The notes below the pieces were generated by a model, which was given only the letters and a program-made list of their open reading frames with translations, searched no databases and was not told the origin of the DNA. Both the position numbers and the translations under genes were made by a program. From Methylomonas sp. (lineage in GTDB: Bacteria > Pseudomonadota > Gammaproteobacteria > Methylococcales > Methylomonadaceae), in assembly GCA_026988155.1 (NCBI GenBank), contig JALSLW010000068.1:1-64000 (forward strand): DNA of 64,000 bases, in the 5' to 3' direction. How positions within the stretch are numbered: the stretch's first letter is position 1; each line of letters starts with the position of its first letter. Below, piece after piece: positions 1-9,305 of this stretch.

Positions 1-72
1 CGTAACCTCATTGTTAGTTTAATGAGCTTGCAGGTTACCTTCCTATGCGAATAGAAGGAAGTGAGGTTACAA
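1..72. repeat. Nested inverted repeats at window start
   Basis: The heptamer GTAACCT and its complement AGGTTAC occur at about 2-8, 32-38 and 65-71. The interval also holds an inner hairpin with CTTCCT/AGGAAG-type arms around 40-63. The stretch looks like a palindromic element or a bidirectional termination structure just past the 3' end of the truncated gene at 79-276. No coding potential is seen. The element may be cut by the window edge. Confidence 0.5.
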
Positions 73-78
73 CTTTAA

Positions 79-276
79 TTACCGGCGTGGTGGTTCTTTT
101 CTCCGCGTTAGCGGCTTCGTCCAACTAAATAAAACACGGTGAACACGATCAAATGCGCGTCGGCTTTTTGTTATTTCTACACGGTTTGAAATATCCACCC
201 ATTGCTCAGCTTGCGCCTGAGGGATTATAAAAAGCCCTAATAAGAGCAGGTAAATCAATTTATTAATTTTTATCAT
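79..276 (-). pseudogene. Truncated secreted protein, signal peptide retained
   Basis: The 65-codon frame begins MIKINKLIYLLLLG and has a textbook signal peptide ending in QAQA before EQWVDISNRVEIT. The start at 276 is preferred because AGGG and AAGG lie just upstream. The segment WVDISNRVEITKSRRAFDR resembles the opening of larger extracellular proteins that continue into Ig-like repeats. Here it ends after about 40 mature residues in a basic tail (TRRKEPPRR) that looks like out-of-frame or repeat-derived sequence. I infer a 3'-truncated relic next to the inverted repeats at 1-72. It could instead be a genuine short secreted peptide. Confidence 0.4.
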
Positions 277-414
277 GTGCCTTAGTCCCTTTCTATTATT
301 TATTGGATTACGGGTGTTGGTGAAAATACATTCGTATTTAATTGGATAAATGACGCCACTTGTTCTCAAGCTCTACTATAAGTAAGCTTAAGTAAGCAAA
401 GCTATTTGTTCATG

Positions 415-439
415 CATTCCCAAACAGTGTTTGGGAATG
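415..439. terminator. Hairpin, 11-bp stem
   Basis: CATTCCCAAAC and GTTTGGGAATG are perfectly complementary around a 3-base loop. It lies 3' of the minus-strand gene at 484-1191. No clear U tract follows on either strand, so it could be a terminator or a solitary repeat. Confidence 0.5.
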
Positions 440-483
440 AGAGCGGTTACACTTGCTAGCTTTGGAACATCAGTTTCGATTAT

Positions 484-1191
484 TTATTGTGCGTTACCCA
501 GCCTGTTTTTGCGTTGATAGCCGATTAATCCGACAAATGCGGATCCCATCAGCCAGAATGCGGCTGGAATAGGGACGGATGATACAGTGACATTATCAAT
601 AACCACAGCAGACCCAAAACCATCAAACCCTGTATTCAACTGAAACTCTAGTGACCAGCCTAAAGTGCTGTTAAATGTGGCATCTAACGGTGCGGAATAG
701 GTACCTGATCCATAGGCTTCTGGATTTAAAAGAAAACCTAAGCAGCCATCTGCCGCATAATAGTCCCCGGCGCCATCCCTTAATGCTACCAAAAAACTTT
801 CATCAAAAGCACTTTGTTCGCCAGAAAAATGCCAGTCAAAACTTAGCGTAATAGGTTGATCTGAGGGTGCCGTTAAATCTAATGCTTGATATAAGGTGCT
901 TGCAAATAACGCGTCGTCCTTAGCTGTACTTTCGGTATCACCTGTCGTTGACCAATAATCCGTTTCTATCCGTGCAGCATATTCGCCTGCCAGCGACTCG
1001 TCTATAGTAAAATCGCTACCCCCTGGGCCAGGCTCCCCAGAACCATCAATATCTCTTGACCAGCTAGAGAAATCAGCGGTTTGAAAATCACCATTGTTTA
1101 CCTTATTAGCTGTAGACGCATGGCTAGTTATGGGGGTTAAGAGTGCAGCACTGATGATAGAGCTGATGACTTTAAACTTTATATATTTCAT
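484..1191 (-). CDS. VPxPA-CTERM sorted surface protein
   Basis: This 235-residue secreted protein is a likely substrate of the exosortase encoded at 11327-12919. It has an N-terminal signal peptide ending SHA, a beta-rich middle (NGDFQTADFSSW onwards) resembling carbohydrate-binding-like jelly-roll domains of PEP-CTERM proteins, and a tripartite C-terminus. That tail is VPIPAAFWLMGSAFVGLIG followed by a basic end with YQRKN. In VPLPA-type sorting the motif is cut and the protein is transferred to a surface anchor. It is monocistronic in appearance. The ligand or structural role is not recognisable from sequence. Confidence 0.85.
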   Translation of the reverse strand: MKYIKFKVISSIISAALLTPITSHASTANKVNNGDFQTADFSSWSRDIDGSGEPGPGGSDFTIDESLAGEYAARIETDYWSTTGDTESTAKDDALFASTLYQALDLTAPSDQPITLSFDWHFSGEQSAFDESFLVALRDGAGDYYAADGCLGFLLNPEAYGSGTYSAPLDATFNSTLGWSLEFQLNTGFDGFGSAVVIDNVTVSSVPIPAAFWLMGSAFVGLIGYQRKNRLGNAQ

Positions 1192-1403
1192 AGCTGAAGT
1201 TTCCTAATTTTTGGATGGTCTCACTACACAATGCCTATTCCGAGATTTATTTTAGGTTGTTTAGCCATGTCTATAGCAAGTCCCCATTTAATTCTCTTTA
1301 GGCGAAAGCGTTAAAAGCGAATGAAGATTAGTTTTTTCATCTGCTTGCAACATAATTACAACCCTACCATAAAAATTATAGGGAAACTTCAGCTATTTAA
1401 GTT

Positions 1404-3050
1404 TTAAAAAGTATAAGGGAATTTAAGTGAAAACTGACTGTCCGGTGCATCGTTGGTAAGACCGGCCGCAGCCGAAGCAACGACGGAAAAATTAGGCGAA
1501 AAAGAGTAGACTAGGCCAAAATTCAATTGACTGCTATTGACTTCACTGCCCAATATTTTTTTCCATTTCCCGCCTTGTGAACGCGTTTTAGATTTCACAC
1601 CATACCGGTGTGAATAGGCAATACTCATCGTTATGCTTTCATTTAGAGCAATCGCAAAACCTAGACCAAACTGAAATGAATCTCCCAGCTTGACACTCCC
1701 CGGTGCCACCTCGCCGACCTTGGAGCTAATATCCTTATAGTCTTCTTCTAGATTATAGGTATAACTCAAACTGGCAAATATTACAGCTGGATCTAGCGCT
1801 TTAACAAAGGAAAGTCCGGAGGTGACCGCCCAATTGCCATTACCGGTCGGAAGCTCTTCAGGGAATGTTACTTTGACGTCTTCAGTAACCTGAAATTGTT
1901 TAATGCCAAACGGGTGAGTACCGGAAGGTGCTCTAGCCCTTGTTGACCAGACAATGTCCGGCCAAGTTTTTGATTCGCTCAAAAGCTGGTAGGAAAAGCC
2001 GAAACTGATATCGCTAAGAGCAAAACCAAGATCTACCGTTCTTTCTATCTCTTCCTCTTCATTTCCTACATTAGCCGTAGTTCTGTATGTCGTACTGCGA
2101 TGTAAAAAGGGAATATTAAGATCAACTTGTAAACGGTCAGTTACCCCATATCTACCCGTCAAATCAAATAGCAGCACATCTGATTCCACTTCATCGATTG
2201 AAATTTGTCCAAGGGCAATAGCATCCAAGACCAAAAATCCGCTCAGGGCAACTCGGTTTCGGTCAATACGGGTATAACTAAAACCCGGTTCCACTGTAAA
2301 GCCGTGTTCAAAAATGGCGTGCTCTTCTCGCAGAACAGTTTCAATGCCTTTATCTCTAGGTGCTCTTTTCTTGATCTGCTGTTTTTTTGATGTCGGCTTT
2401 GGTTTTTCCTTTGCCATTTGCTTTGGTGTAAAAGAAGACTTTGCTGGGGGAAGGCCTGAAACTTTGCCAGCCTTTGACTTCATTGCCAGCACTTGTCCCT
2501 GCCGTTCCACCGTTGCCTGCAGCTCTCTTATTTTTTCTTCCTGAGCGGCAAAACGCTGATTTAACACTCTCAGCTGCTGTTTCCAGTTTGGCTCACCGCC
2601 TTTGTCTTTAGCTGATAATTCAGGGACGGCCGATGCAGAGGAAGCATTTTCTTCTGCAGGAATCAGGGCAATGATTAATTTTTTCTGCCCAAGTACTCGG
2701 CCGCTTAATATGCGGCTTCGTACCTGAACGGGCCGTTTTAACTCAAAAACAAAGCGCAAACTTTCTTTATCCGGTTTACTGCCTTTAATTTTACTGATAA
2801 TGCTGGCTTCAGGGTTTGATACCTCTAGGGGTTTGCCAAATTTTGTTGCAGGAAAATCGATAACAATGCGTTCAGGGTTGGTAAACTGCTTTACTTTGGG
2901 CGATACTGATCCGTTTAATGTAAATTCAGCCTGCGTTTGCCTGTTATCCAAAGAAATCTGCATTGCATTTAATAAGGTCTGCTCTGCCTGACAATTAAAA
3001 TTGGCTAGCAATAAAAAGAATGCATAATAAAGGGAGTGAAACTTGGTCAT
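1404..3050 (-). CDS. AMIN-domain outer-membrane beta-barrel protein
   Basis: This 548-residue protein has a signal peptide (residues 1-22) and an AMIN-like domain (about 25-125; FTNPERIVIDFPA is the signature stretch). A coiled-coil segment follows (about 150-190; LRVLNQRFAAQEEKIRELQ), then a Lys/Pro-rich linker. The C-terminal beta-barrel (about 245-548) is of the kind often annotated as transporter or MetA-pathway phenol-degradation-like protein, and it ends in the aromatic residue F expected for BAM-assembled porins. AMIN domains bind peptidoglycan or periplasmic partners, so an envelope-spanning anchor plus pore is a reasonable inference. It lies downstream of, and on the same strand as, the two-component genes at 3086-5491, which may control it. 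Confidence 0.75.
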   Translation of the reverse strand: MTKFHSLYYAFFLLLANFNCQAEQTLLNAMQISLDNRQTQAEFTLNGSVSPKVKQFTNPERIVIDFPATKFGKPLEVSNPEASIISKIKGSKPDKESLRFVFELKRPVQVRSRILSGRVLGQKKLIIALIPAEENASSASAVPELSAKDKGGEPNWKQQLRVLNQRFAAQEEKIRELQATVERQGQVLAMKSKAGKVSGLPPAKSSFTPKQMAKEKPKPTSKKQQIKKRAPRDKGIETVLREEHAIFEHGFTVEPGFSYTRIDRNRVALSGFLVLDAIALGQISIDEVESDVLLFDLTGRYGVTDRLQVDLNIPFLHRSTTYRTTANVGNEEEEIERTVDLGFALSDISFGFSYQLLSESKTWPDIVWSTRARAPSGTHPFGIKQFQVTEDVKVTFPEELPTGNGNWAVTSGLSFVKALDPAVIFASLSYTYNLEEDYKDISSKVGEVAPGSVKLGDSFQFGLGFAIALNESITMSIAYSHRYGVKSKTRSQGGKWKKILGSEVNSSQLNFGLVYSFSPNFSVVASAAAGLTNDAPDSQFSLKFPYTF

Positions 3051-3085
3051 AAGAATATCTCCTATAATAACTAAAAATCGGATTC

Positions 3086-3706
3086 CTACATTAATCCTAA
3101 GTTCATTGCCATAATAATAAGTGTATTTAGGCTATCGGCCTGCATCTTTTCCATAATATGGGCTCTATGAACATCAACTGTTCTATTGCTAATATTAAGC
3201 TTTTTAGCAGCCTGCTTATTGGAATGGTTATGTACTGTCAATAAAAAAACTTCTTTTTCTCTAGGCGTTAAAAGCATATAACGATCTTGAAGCTGTTTCT
3301 TTTTTTGATTTTCAGGCCAGGCAAACAGTAACTGATCAATCATTTCTTCAATGCGCTGCAATAAAACTTTACTGTCAAAAGGCTTTTCTATAAAGTCTAT
3401 TGCGCCTGCTCTAAAGGCCTACGAAGAAATCTGGATATTGGCATGACCGCTGATAAAAATAATAGGCATAGTGCTGTTTCTTTTTGCCAGCTCATCCTGA
3501 AGTTCTAACCCATCCATATAAGGAATTCGCATATCAAGAATTAGGCACCCAGGCTGGCTGATCTCAACCTGTTCTAAAAAAGTAATTGCTGAGTCATAAA
3601 CTTTTACTTTTAACCCGGCTGATTCAATCAGTAAGGACAATGAATCGCGAATTATAAATTCGTCATCAACCACAAAAATAGTAATATCCTGTCTGCTAAT
3701 TTCCAT
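3086..3706 (-). pseudogene. FixJ-like response regulator interrupted by amber codon
   Basis: Read in one frame from 3706, this gives a receiver domain (VVDDEF acidic pocket, ILDMRIP phospho-Asp, ISGH) continuing into AFRAGAIDFIEKPFD and a C-terminal LuxR-type helix-turn-helix (LTPREKEVFLL, VDVHRAHIMEKM). A TAG at 3419-3421 falls in receiver helix 4, where relatives usually carry R, Q or K before A-x-R-A-G-A. No frameshift is involved: 3361 and 3706 are in the same phase. One base change (for example CAG to TAG) would explain it. Outcomes could be loss of function, low-level readthrough, or reinitiation giving a free DNA-binding domain from a TTG near 3361. It starts 3 bp after the kinase gene. 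Confidence 0.85.
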
Positions 3707-3709
3707 AAT

Positions 3710-5491
3710 TTAACTTTTAATAATTGGTAAGGTAAAATAAAAAGTCGTCCCTTTCCCTTCGATACTGCTGAACCGCAACTGGCCGCCATGAGATATAATC
3801 AGCGATTGACTAATAGAGAGCCCCATTCCCATTCCTGCTACTTTAGTGGTGAAAAAGGAAGTAAAAATTTTAGCCTGTTCTTTTATTTTAATCCCTTGTC
3901 CATTGTCTTTTACTCTGGTTTCTAGCTGGCTGCTATCATTCAGATACATTTGGATGGAAAGTTTGCGTTGCTTTTCCGGTGGCATTTTGGACAGACTATC
4001 AATACTGTTTTTAATCAGGTTCAATAAAACCTGTTCTATCTGTATTTCGTCAACTGATATAAAGGGGGGCGAATCAAGCAGCTCAAGACTGCATTCTATG
4101 GAAAACTGCTGACACTCATCCGCAGCCAGGTCGATAGCATTTCCAATTAAGTCGCGAATATCAACAGAAGAGCGATGCTGTCTTTTTGAAGAAATAAACT
4201 CCCGCATACGGGAGATAATGCGTCCGGCCCGGCACGCCTGATTTTCGGTTTTTTCCAATACTTCCTTTAATTTCCCCCGATCAAAATCTGCCACCTCTAT
4301 CATCCGTAGGCAAACCTGACTATAAGTCGCTATTGCAGTCAAAGGCTGGTTAACTTCATGCGCAATACCGGTAGCCATTTCCCCCATAAGCCCCAGTCGG
4401 GTGACACGGGCCAGTTGAGCCAGATGCTGCTTATCCTCTAGCTCTTTGTTTCTGCGTTTGCTAATATCCCTGATCATGCCAATAAAATAAGATTTATCAT
4501 CTATTTTATACTCAGAAATGGAGATCTCCATTGGGATTAACTTACCATCTTTTCGCTGTCCTTCAATTTCCCGAGTCTTAGACAATATCTTAGCCTGGTC
4601 CTTGGCTAAATAATTCTGTATAAAACCGGCATGGTGCTCCCTATGCTGTGCAGACATCAATTTGCCTATATTATGTCCAATTAATTCATCAGTTTTATAG
4701 CCAAAAATAATTGTTATCGCTCTGTTAACTGATTCAATGGTGCCTTTTTCATCTATTGTAATAATGCCTTCTGCTGCCGCATTAAAAATGGTTATCAGCT
4801 TTGCCTCTCTAATGCTTACCTGCTGTTTTGAGTGTTTTAATTCATTGATATTGTCATGTAATTTTTCATTTTTTAACAACAGCTCTGTATTTTGGGCATT
4901 AATTTTTAGTTTCAACTGTTCATTTAGCCGGTTAATTGCCTGCTGCGCTTTTTTTTGATCGCAAATATCCTGCAGCATCATTAAAACTTCTTTTTTAGCA
5001 TCATCTGTATAACCGCCACACCCCCGGCAGGCTACTGCAATTGTATTCATATTTGACTGCTGAAGGTTAAATTCAATTTTTTGTTCTCCAGTTGAATTGA
5101 TAAGCTGTTTAAAAAATGAATCGAAACGGCTCTTTTCTTCTGCAACGAAATATTTAAATAGCTTTGTGCCTAATACTTGTATTTTAGATAAATCAAGCAA
5201 TTCGCAAGCGGCGTTATTAACATCAGTTATATAGCCTTGTTCATTCAGGGTGAGGAAACCTATTGGGGCGCAGTCATATAGTTTTTTGTATTGATCTCTA
5301 GAGTTAAGCAATTGCAATTGATCCTTTTGCAGCTCTTTAATCTGCAGTTCCATTTCCATCTGGTATGACTTAAACTCATGCACCAATTCCCGAATAACCT
5401 CCTGACTTATAGTAATAAAATCAGAGTTTATTTTTTTAAGACTAGCTAATGCACACTGGCTTGAATCTTGTTTGACCTTATTAGTGTCCAT
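3710..5491 (-). CDS. PAS-PAS sensor histidine kinase (FixL/DctB-like)
   Basis: This 593-residue, apparently cytoplasmic kinase has no transmembrane segments. An N-terminal coiled coil is followed by two PAS domains (about 65-185 and 225-345; the second has GTIESVNRAITIIFGYK). The HisKA domain carries the H-box MATGIAHEVNQPLTAI (about 375). The HATPase_c domain has N-box NLIKNSIDS, G1 DNGQGI and G2 GMGMGLSIS. The HEVNQPLTAI form is typical of kinases paired with FixJ-type regulators, and the damaged FixJ-like gene lies 3 bp downstream. The PAS ligand is unknown. It is a two-gene operon whose output may now be cut. Confidence 0.9.
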   Translation of the reverse strand: MDTNKVKQDSSQCALASLKKINSDFITISQEVIRELVHEFKSYQMEMELQIKELQKDQLQLLNSRDQYKKLYDCAPIGFLTLNEQGYITDVNNAACELLDLSKIQVLGTKLFKYFVAEEKSRFDSFFKQLINSTGEQKIEFNLQQSNMNTIAVACRGCGGYTDDAKKEVLMMLQDICDQKKAQQAINRLNEQLKLKINAQNTELLLKNEKLHDNINELKHSKQQVSIREAKLITIFNAAAEGIITIDEKGTIESVNRAITIIFGYKTDELIGHNIGKLMSAQHREHHAGFIQNYLAKDQAKILSKTREIEGQRKDGKLIPMEISISEYKIDDKSYFIGMIRDISKRRNKELEDKQHLAQLARVTRLGLMGEMATGIAHEVNQPLTAIATYSQVCLRMIEVADFDRGKLKEVLEKTENQACRAGRIISRMREFISSKRQHRSSVDIRDLIGNAIDLAADECQQFSIECSLELLDSPPFISVDEIQIEQVLLNLIKNSIDSLSKMPPEKQRKLSIQMYLNDSSQLETRVKDNGQGIKIKEQAKIFTSFFTTKVAGMGMGLSISQSLIISHGGQLRFSSIEGKGTTFYFTLPIIKS

Positions 5492-5758
5492 ATCAAATTA
5501 CTTTAGATTATGATGATTAACATATAAACACCTTTAACGGCTAAAAAGATATTAATTATTCACACTAAAAACCTGAGTTTGCATTGATCATATAGAAACT
5601 GGTTTGTAAGCAGTACCATTTATGCATCTTTATGGAGTCAAAAGCAATAGCTAAAAATTCTACCTTTTTAATTATAAAGCTAGAGTGCATAGTTAGAGAG
5701 GTTTGTTAAATGTATATAGGTATTTGCACTTAGACTGTTTCATCAACGTCACCATTAT

Positions 5759-5888
5759 AAATAAATCAGTTAACTGCCAAGTTCAGCTGTAACTTGTTAA
5801 ATAATATGCTTAAGCAGGTTTTTCTATTCTCACCAGATGGGTGAGACTATTTCGCTTCACGTTTTGTGAAAAATCTGCAGAATAGTTA
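5759..5888 (+). repeat. Family-A dispersed repeat, copy 1
   Basis: This copy aligns with others at 24036-24169 and 52801-52910. Shared blocks in order are ATAAATCAGTT, GTAACTTG(T/C)TAAATAA, a pyrimidine-rich spacer, CACCAGATGG and TTTCGCTTC. A TTTCGC/GCGAAA-type hairpin lies near the right end. The right terminal repeat is degenerate here. Confidence 0.8.
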
Positions 5889-6169
5889 ACAATAAGGAGT
5901 ACGGACAAATAAAACCTGTTTTGGCCCTAGGGAAAATGTCTAAGTCTTAGGTATAAGTTATTTGGGTTTTGATAAACCTTGATAAATCAGTTAGGTGCAG
6001 ATTTATGGTCATGACGGAAAACATTACTTTCTCTATCTTTTTTGATGTTAACTTAGTTTTTTACGAAGAGCATATTGATGGCATCAAAATTTGCAAGAAA
6101 TGTAAATGGGGATTTACGTTAAGTCCCCCCTGCGGAATTGATTATGATAGGAATGAAACCTGACAGCTA

Positions 6170-6358
6170 GTCTCTATCAATGTCTAAGGTAACGCGCATT
6201 AAATAACCTACCCAGATTGCGCAGGATTTTTATTCGTCTTCAAGGCGCAACGAAGGGAACATAGCAAGCTATATGACCGAAGTTGCAACGCTGAAGACGG
6301 ATAAAAAGACAAGCAAGATTGGTGGGTTATTTATTGCGAGTTGCCTAAGATAGAGACC
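6170..6358. mobile_element. Long imperfect palindrome, MITE-like (family B)
   Basis: The left half from GTCTCTATC through AATAACCTACC and CGTCTTCAAGGCGCAAC is mirrored by GTTGCAACGCTGAAGACG, GGTGGGTTATT and GATAGAGAC. The centre is CATAGCAAGCTA. It encodes no protein. The blocks GCGCAGGATTTTT, CATAGC-AGCTA and AAAAGACAAG recur in the element at 36526-36685, although the stems differ. I infer a non-autonomous element or a structured-RNA gene. Confidence 0.7.
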
Positions 6359-6465
6359 CTTTTGCTTTAAAATTCAATAGTATTCCCAAAACCATAGGTA
6401 ACGGTTTTGCCATTAGAGAGGCTCTGAACCGCCTATTGCTTTACTGTTGCTTATAGGGATTCTAG

Positions 6466-6592
6466 GCAATGTCGTTAAGTTAAGCATAAAACATTCGGAG
6501 GAGGGACTTTAGTCCCTACAAATACGGGGCTAAAAAACCCCGTCTCCAAAGTAAATTAGCTGTATAAACCTCTTAACTTAATGACATTGGGA
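6466..6592. mobile_element. Family-C MITE-like element, copy 1
   Basis: Terminal inverted repeats CAATGTC-TTAAGTTAAG (left) and CTTAACTTAATGACATTG (right) enclose two internal hairpins. These are GGGACTTTAGTCCC and a GGGGCTAAA/CCCCG type stem, bracketed by GGAG and CTCC. Related copies lie at 16344-16452 and 21618-21735. Confidence 0.75.
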
Positions 6593-6605
6593 TTTTAGGC
6601 CTTTA

Positions 6606-6643
6606 TAAGTACCCAAGTAAAATTAATTTAACTTGGGTACTTA
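6606..6643. repeat. Family-D palindrome, solo
   Basis: AAGTACCCAAGT and ACTTGGGTACTT flank AAAATTAATTTA. The arms match the termini of the element at 36526-36685 and the degenerate copy at 12991-13034, so this looks like an end-to-end remnant of that element. Confidence 0.75.
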
Positions 6644-6720
6644 AATATTTCTTAAAATAACACTTCAATTGTTTGGTAACGGCTAGCCTATTCGGATAAG
6701 AGACTAGCCGTTATCAAAAC

Positions 6721-9114
6721 TTACCTCCCCTTCAATTTTTGAAGAGCTTCTTTAGCCGAATCAAGTCCATAAAACTTTGCATCATTAGCAATCGCTTTTT
6801 CCAGTTCCAGTTTAGCTTCTTCAGTCCTGCCTTTTTCTATATAGAGCATACCCAAGTGATAATGCATTTCTGGAATAACATCTGCTTTTTTTATTACTGC
6901 TTCAAGAGCAACTAGCGCTTCATCAATTTTTCCATTTTTATAGTTAGTCCAGCCGTAAGTATCCAGAAAAGCCGAATGTTTTGAACCTTTTAATGGTCCA
7001 ATCAAGCTATAGGCTTTCTCTATCGCTTTCTGGTCTGCGCTTTCAACTAATAAAACAGCCAGGTTATTAATGGCTAGCAGGTTATCGGGAGCAATTTTCA
7101 GCAGTTTTTCATATGCATCAATTGCCTTTTCTCTATCACCGGCAGTCGTACTCAAAACGGCAATTTGCATTAAGAAATTGCCATTTTCAGGAAGTGCCTG
7201 CAAACCTTGCTGATAAACTAAAATAGCTTTTTCCAGCTGTTTCTGGATCAGATAGATAGATGCTAGATTGTTATAGCCCAGTTCAACCTTAGGTTTAAGC
7301 TCTATTACTCGCTTAAACAGCCTCTCAGCATCAGTCAGCTGTTTTCTCTGTCTATACAGCTCAGCCCGCATCGTTAATAAAGCCGCATTGTCTTTGTTGC
7401 TGGCAACAGCATTATCCAACAGTTTTTCTGCTTTCTGTTCCTGCTTCAACACTAAATAACTATTAACCAACCCTGCAAGTACATCAGGGGCTGTCGGTTT
7501 TGTCACCAATATTTTCTGAAACTCTGTAATAGCACTTTCAAATTTCTGCTGCCCCATATAAAGCTGAGCCAATTTATAATGCGGGAGTTCTTTAGCATCA
7601 GAACTATCTAAAAGTCCCTTTGCTAAACCTTCAGCTTTTTCCCAATGCTTATTCTTGCCATATAAATCGATCAGCATAACAGAAATGCTCTGATCATCCT
7701 TAAACAGGGTTCTGGCATTTTCCAATAATTTAATTGCCCCCGCTTCATCTTTCTGGGCGACCTTAATTCGGGCAAGGTCTTTAATTGCACTTAAGTTTTT
7801 AGGGTTGACCAATAATACCTTTTCCAAGGATTGCTTAGCCAGTTCAACTTTATTAGTGTTTAATTGCGCAACAGCCTGTAGCATCAAAGCCTTTTCTGAT
7901 TCCGGGTTATCTCTCAGCACTGTTCTGGCATCGGCTAGCGCACCATCAAAATCCTTTTCTTGAATTAAAATACTTGACCTAAACAGCAATGCTTCGGTAT
8001 TTCTAGAATCTAATTCAATCACCTGTTCCAGCAGTTCTCTAGCCTGCTCTTTATCTTCTTTTAAACTTAATAGCTTTGCCAGTTTATTTCGTGCATTAAT
8101 CCCTGAAGCGCCCAGCTTATCATCCTCGATAATGCTCTCAAGAATTTGCTGAATTTTTTCAGGCTGATCTTTATATAAGCTTATCTTGGCAAATCTAAAA
8201 CCAAAGTTATCTGGGGCTTCACTAATTAAGATATCTATTTCTTTTTCCGCCTGTTCAACCCCCCGCTGACGAGTCAAAAAATCAATTAAAACAAATTTCG
8301 GCTGATCCTTTTCTGGCAGCTTAGCCACCAGGTTTCTTAGTACAGTTTCTGCCTGATCATTTTTTTCTTCAGAAATGTAGAGCTTTGCCAGGCTGAATGA
8401 CAGATTTTCATTTTCTGGAAATTTCTGTACTAATGACTGAAATAGAATCTCCGCTTCTTCCTTTTTATCCTCAGCCATCAATATATTTACTTTGACTAGT
8501 GACAGCTTTAGCTTGTCAGGATGGGCCGCTAAAGCATTTTCTAATATCTGTTTAGCTTCAGTCAGATTTTTCTCATCCCCAAGCATTTTTATTAACAATA
8601 GAGAAGCATCATAATGGCCAGGTTCTATTTCCAATACTTTATTCAGCAAAGCCTTTGCTTCAGCATTTTCTTTTTTTGACAAATGGATGGTTGCCTTTAA
8701 GGCTAAAGCATCTGGATTGTTAGGCTCGTTAGCCAAAACCAGTTCTGCTTTTTCAGAAGCCTTGTCATTTTCTTTGCTGAACAGCAATAATTTACCCAGC
8801 TTTAATTGAGCCGCATAATGGTCGGGTTTGGCCTCGACAACTGCAGATAAATTGCTAAACATCTTTCTCCAGTCCTGCTCTTTCTCCGCAGCTAGAGCCA
8901 TTAAGTAACGGGCATTAATATTTTTAGGGTTAATTTGCAATACGTTCTTTAACTCGACCTGCATCTTTTCAAAATTATCTTCATCAAAATATGCCTGGGC
9001 TTTATTAAAATATTTTACCTCGCGTTCCTCTGTTCCTTCACATCCTGCTAAAGAAAGTAAACTGACACCTAAACATAGCGCCAAAACTCTTTTATCCCAT
9101 ATTATTTTCTTCAT
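6721..9114 (-). CDS. PrsT-like TPR-repeat lipoprotein of exosortase system
   Basis: This 797-residue protein has a lipoprotein signal (LLSLAGC, Cys about 25) followed almost entirely by tetratricopeptide repeats of the W/L-G/A-Y-A-P type from about residue 30 to the end. The architecture and neighbourhood match the TPR lipoproteins (PrsT type) found beside exosortase loci. Its role there is thought to be scaffolding of surface-polysaccharide export or sorting machinery. It lies about 180 bp from the WecA-like gene and 2.2 kb from the exosortase, all on one strand. Plain TPR proteins look alike, so the PrsT assignment rests on length, lipobox and context. Confidence 0.75.
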   Translation of the reverse strand: MKKIIWDKRVLALCLGVSLLSLAGCEGTEEREVKYFNKAQAYFDEDNFEKMQVELKNVLQINPKNINARYLMALAAEKEQDWRKMFSNLSAVVEAKPDHYAAQLKLGKLLLFSKENDKASEKAELVLANEPNNPDALALKATIHLSKKENAEAKALLNKVLEIEPGHYDASLLLIKMLGDEKNLTEAKQILENALAAHPDKLKLSLVKVNILMAEDKKEEAEILFQSLVQKFPENENLSFSLAKLYISEEKNDQAETVLRNLVAKLPEKDQPKFVLIDFLTRQRGVEQAEKEIDILISEAPDNFGFRFAKISLYKDQPEKIQQILESIIEDDKLGASGINARNKLAKLLSLKEDKEQARELLEQVIELDSRNTEALLFRSSILIQEKDFDGALADARTVLRDNPESEKALMLQAVAQLNTNKVELAKQSLEKVLLVNPKNLSAIKDLARIKVAQKDEAGAIKLLENARTLFKDDQSISVMLIDLYGKNKHWEKAEGLAKGLLDSSDAKELPHYKLAQLYMGQQKFESAITEFQKILVTKPTAPDVLAGLVNSYLVLKQEQKAEKLLDNAVASNKDNAALLTMRAELYRQRKQLTDAERLFKRVIELKPKVELGYNNLASIYLIQKQLEKAILVYQQGLQALPENGNFLMQIAVLSTTAGDREKAIDAYEKLLKIAPDNLLAINNLAVLLVESADQKAIEKAYSLIGPLKGSKHSAFLDTYGWTNYKNGKIDEALVALEAVIKKADVIPEMHYHLGMLYIEKGRTEEAKLELEKAIANDAKFYGLDSAKEALQKLKGR

Positions 9115-9272
9115 TTACTACACACCTATACCCTAAATATTTTGCGATTGTTCAACATTTTCTTTGGAACACGATAGCTTTGACCTGCATTTTTTATTGC
9201 TATCATACTATCACCAGTTTTTATAGCAGTCTGGCTGGACAAGCTAAAAAGTAATATTCCTACCCTTTAATC

Positions 9273-9305
9273 ATAAATAAATCAGTTGAATGCTTAGTTC
9301 AACTG
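9273..9305 (+). repeat. Family-A repeat, short copy overlapping gene end
   Basis: ATAAATCAGTTGAATGCTTAG continues into TTCAACTG, an 8-bp stem with CAGTTGAA. The minus-strand gene at 9294-10955 takes its stop codon and last codons from this repeat. Confidence 0.7.

Larger units (their letters stand above)
5492..6720. other. Gene-poor stretch filled with repeat elements
   Basis: Between the divergently ending genes there is about 1.2 kb without a convincing gene. It contains a family-A repeat (5759-5888), a long palindromic element (6170-6358), a family-C element (6466-6592) and a family-D palindrome (6606-6643). A 64-codon frame at 5969-6163 has no recognisable domain and no ribosome-binding site. 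The rest is AT-rich with no feature I can support. Confidence 0.7.

Noticed and set aside
5969-6163. 64-codon plus-strand frame in a repeat-rich gap
   Set aside because: No ribosome-binding site or domain; the KICKKCKWG pair of Cys is not enough to call a zinc protein.
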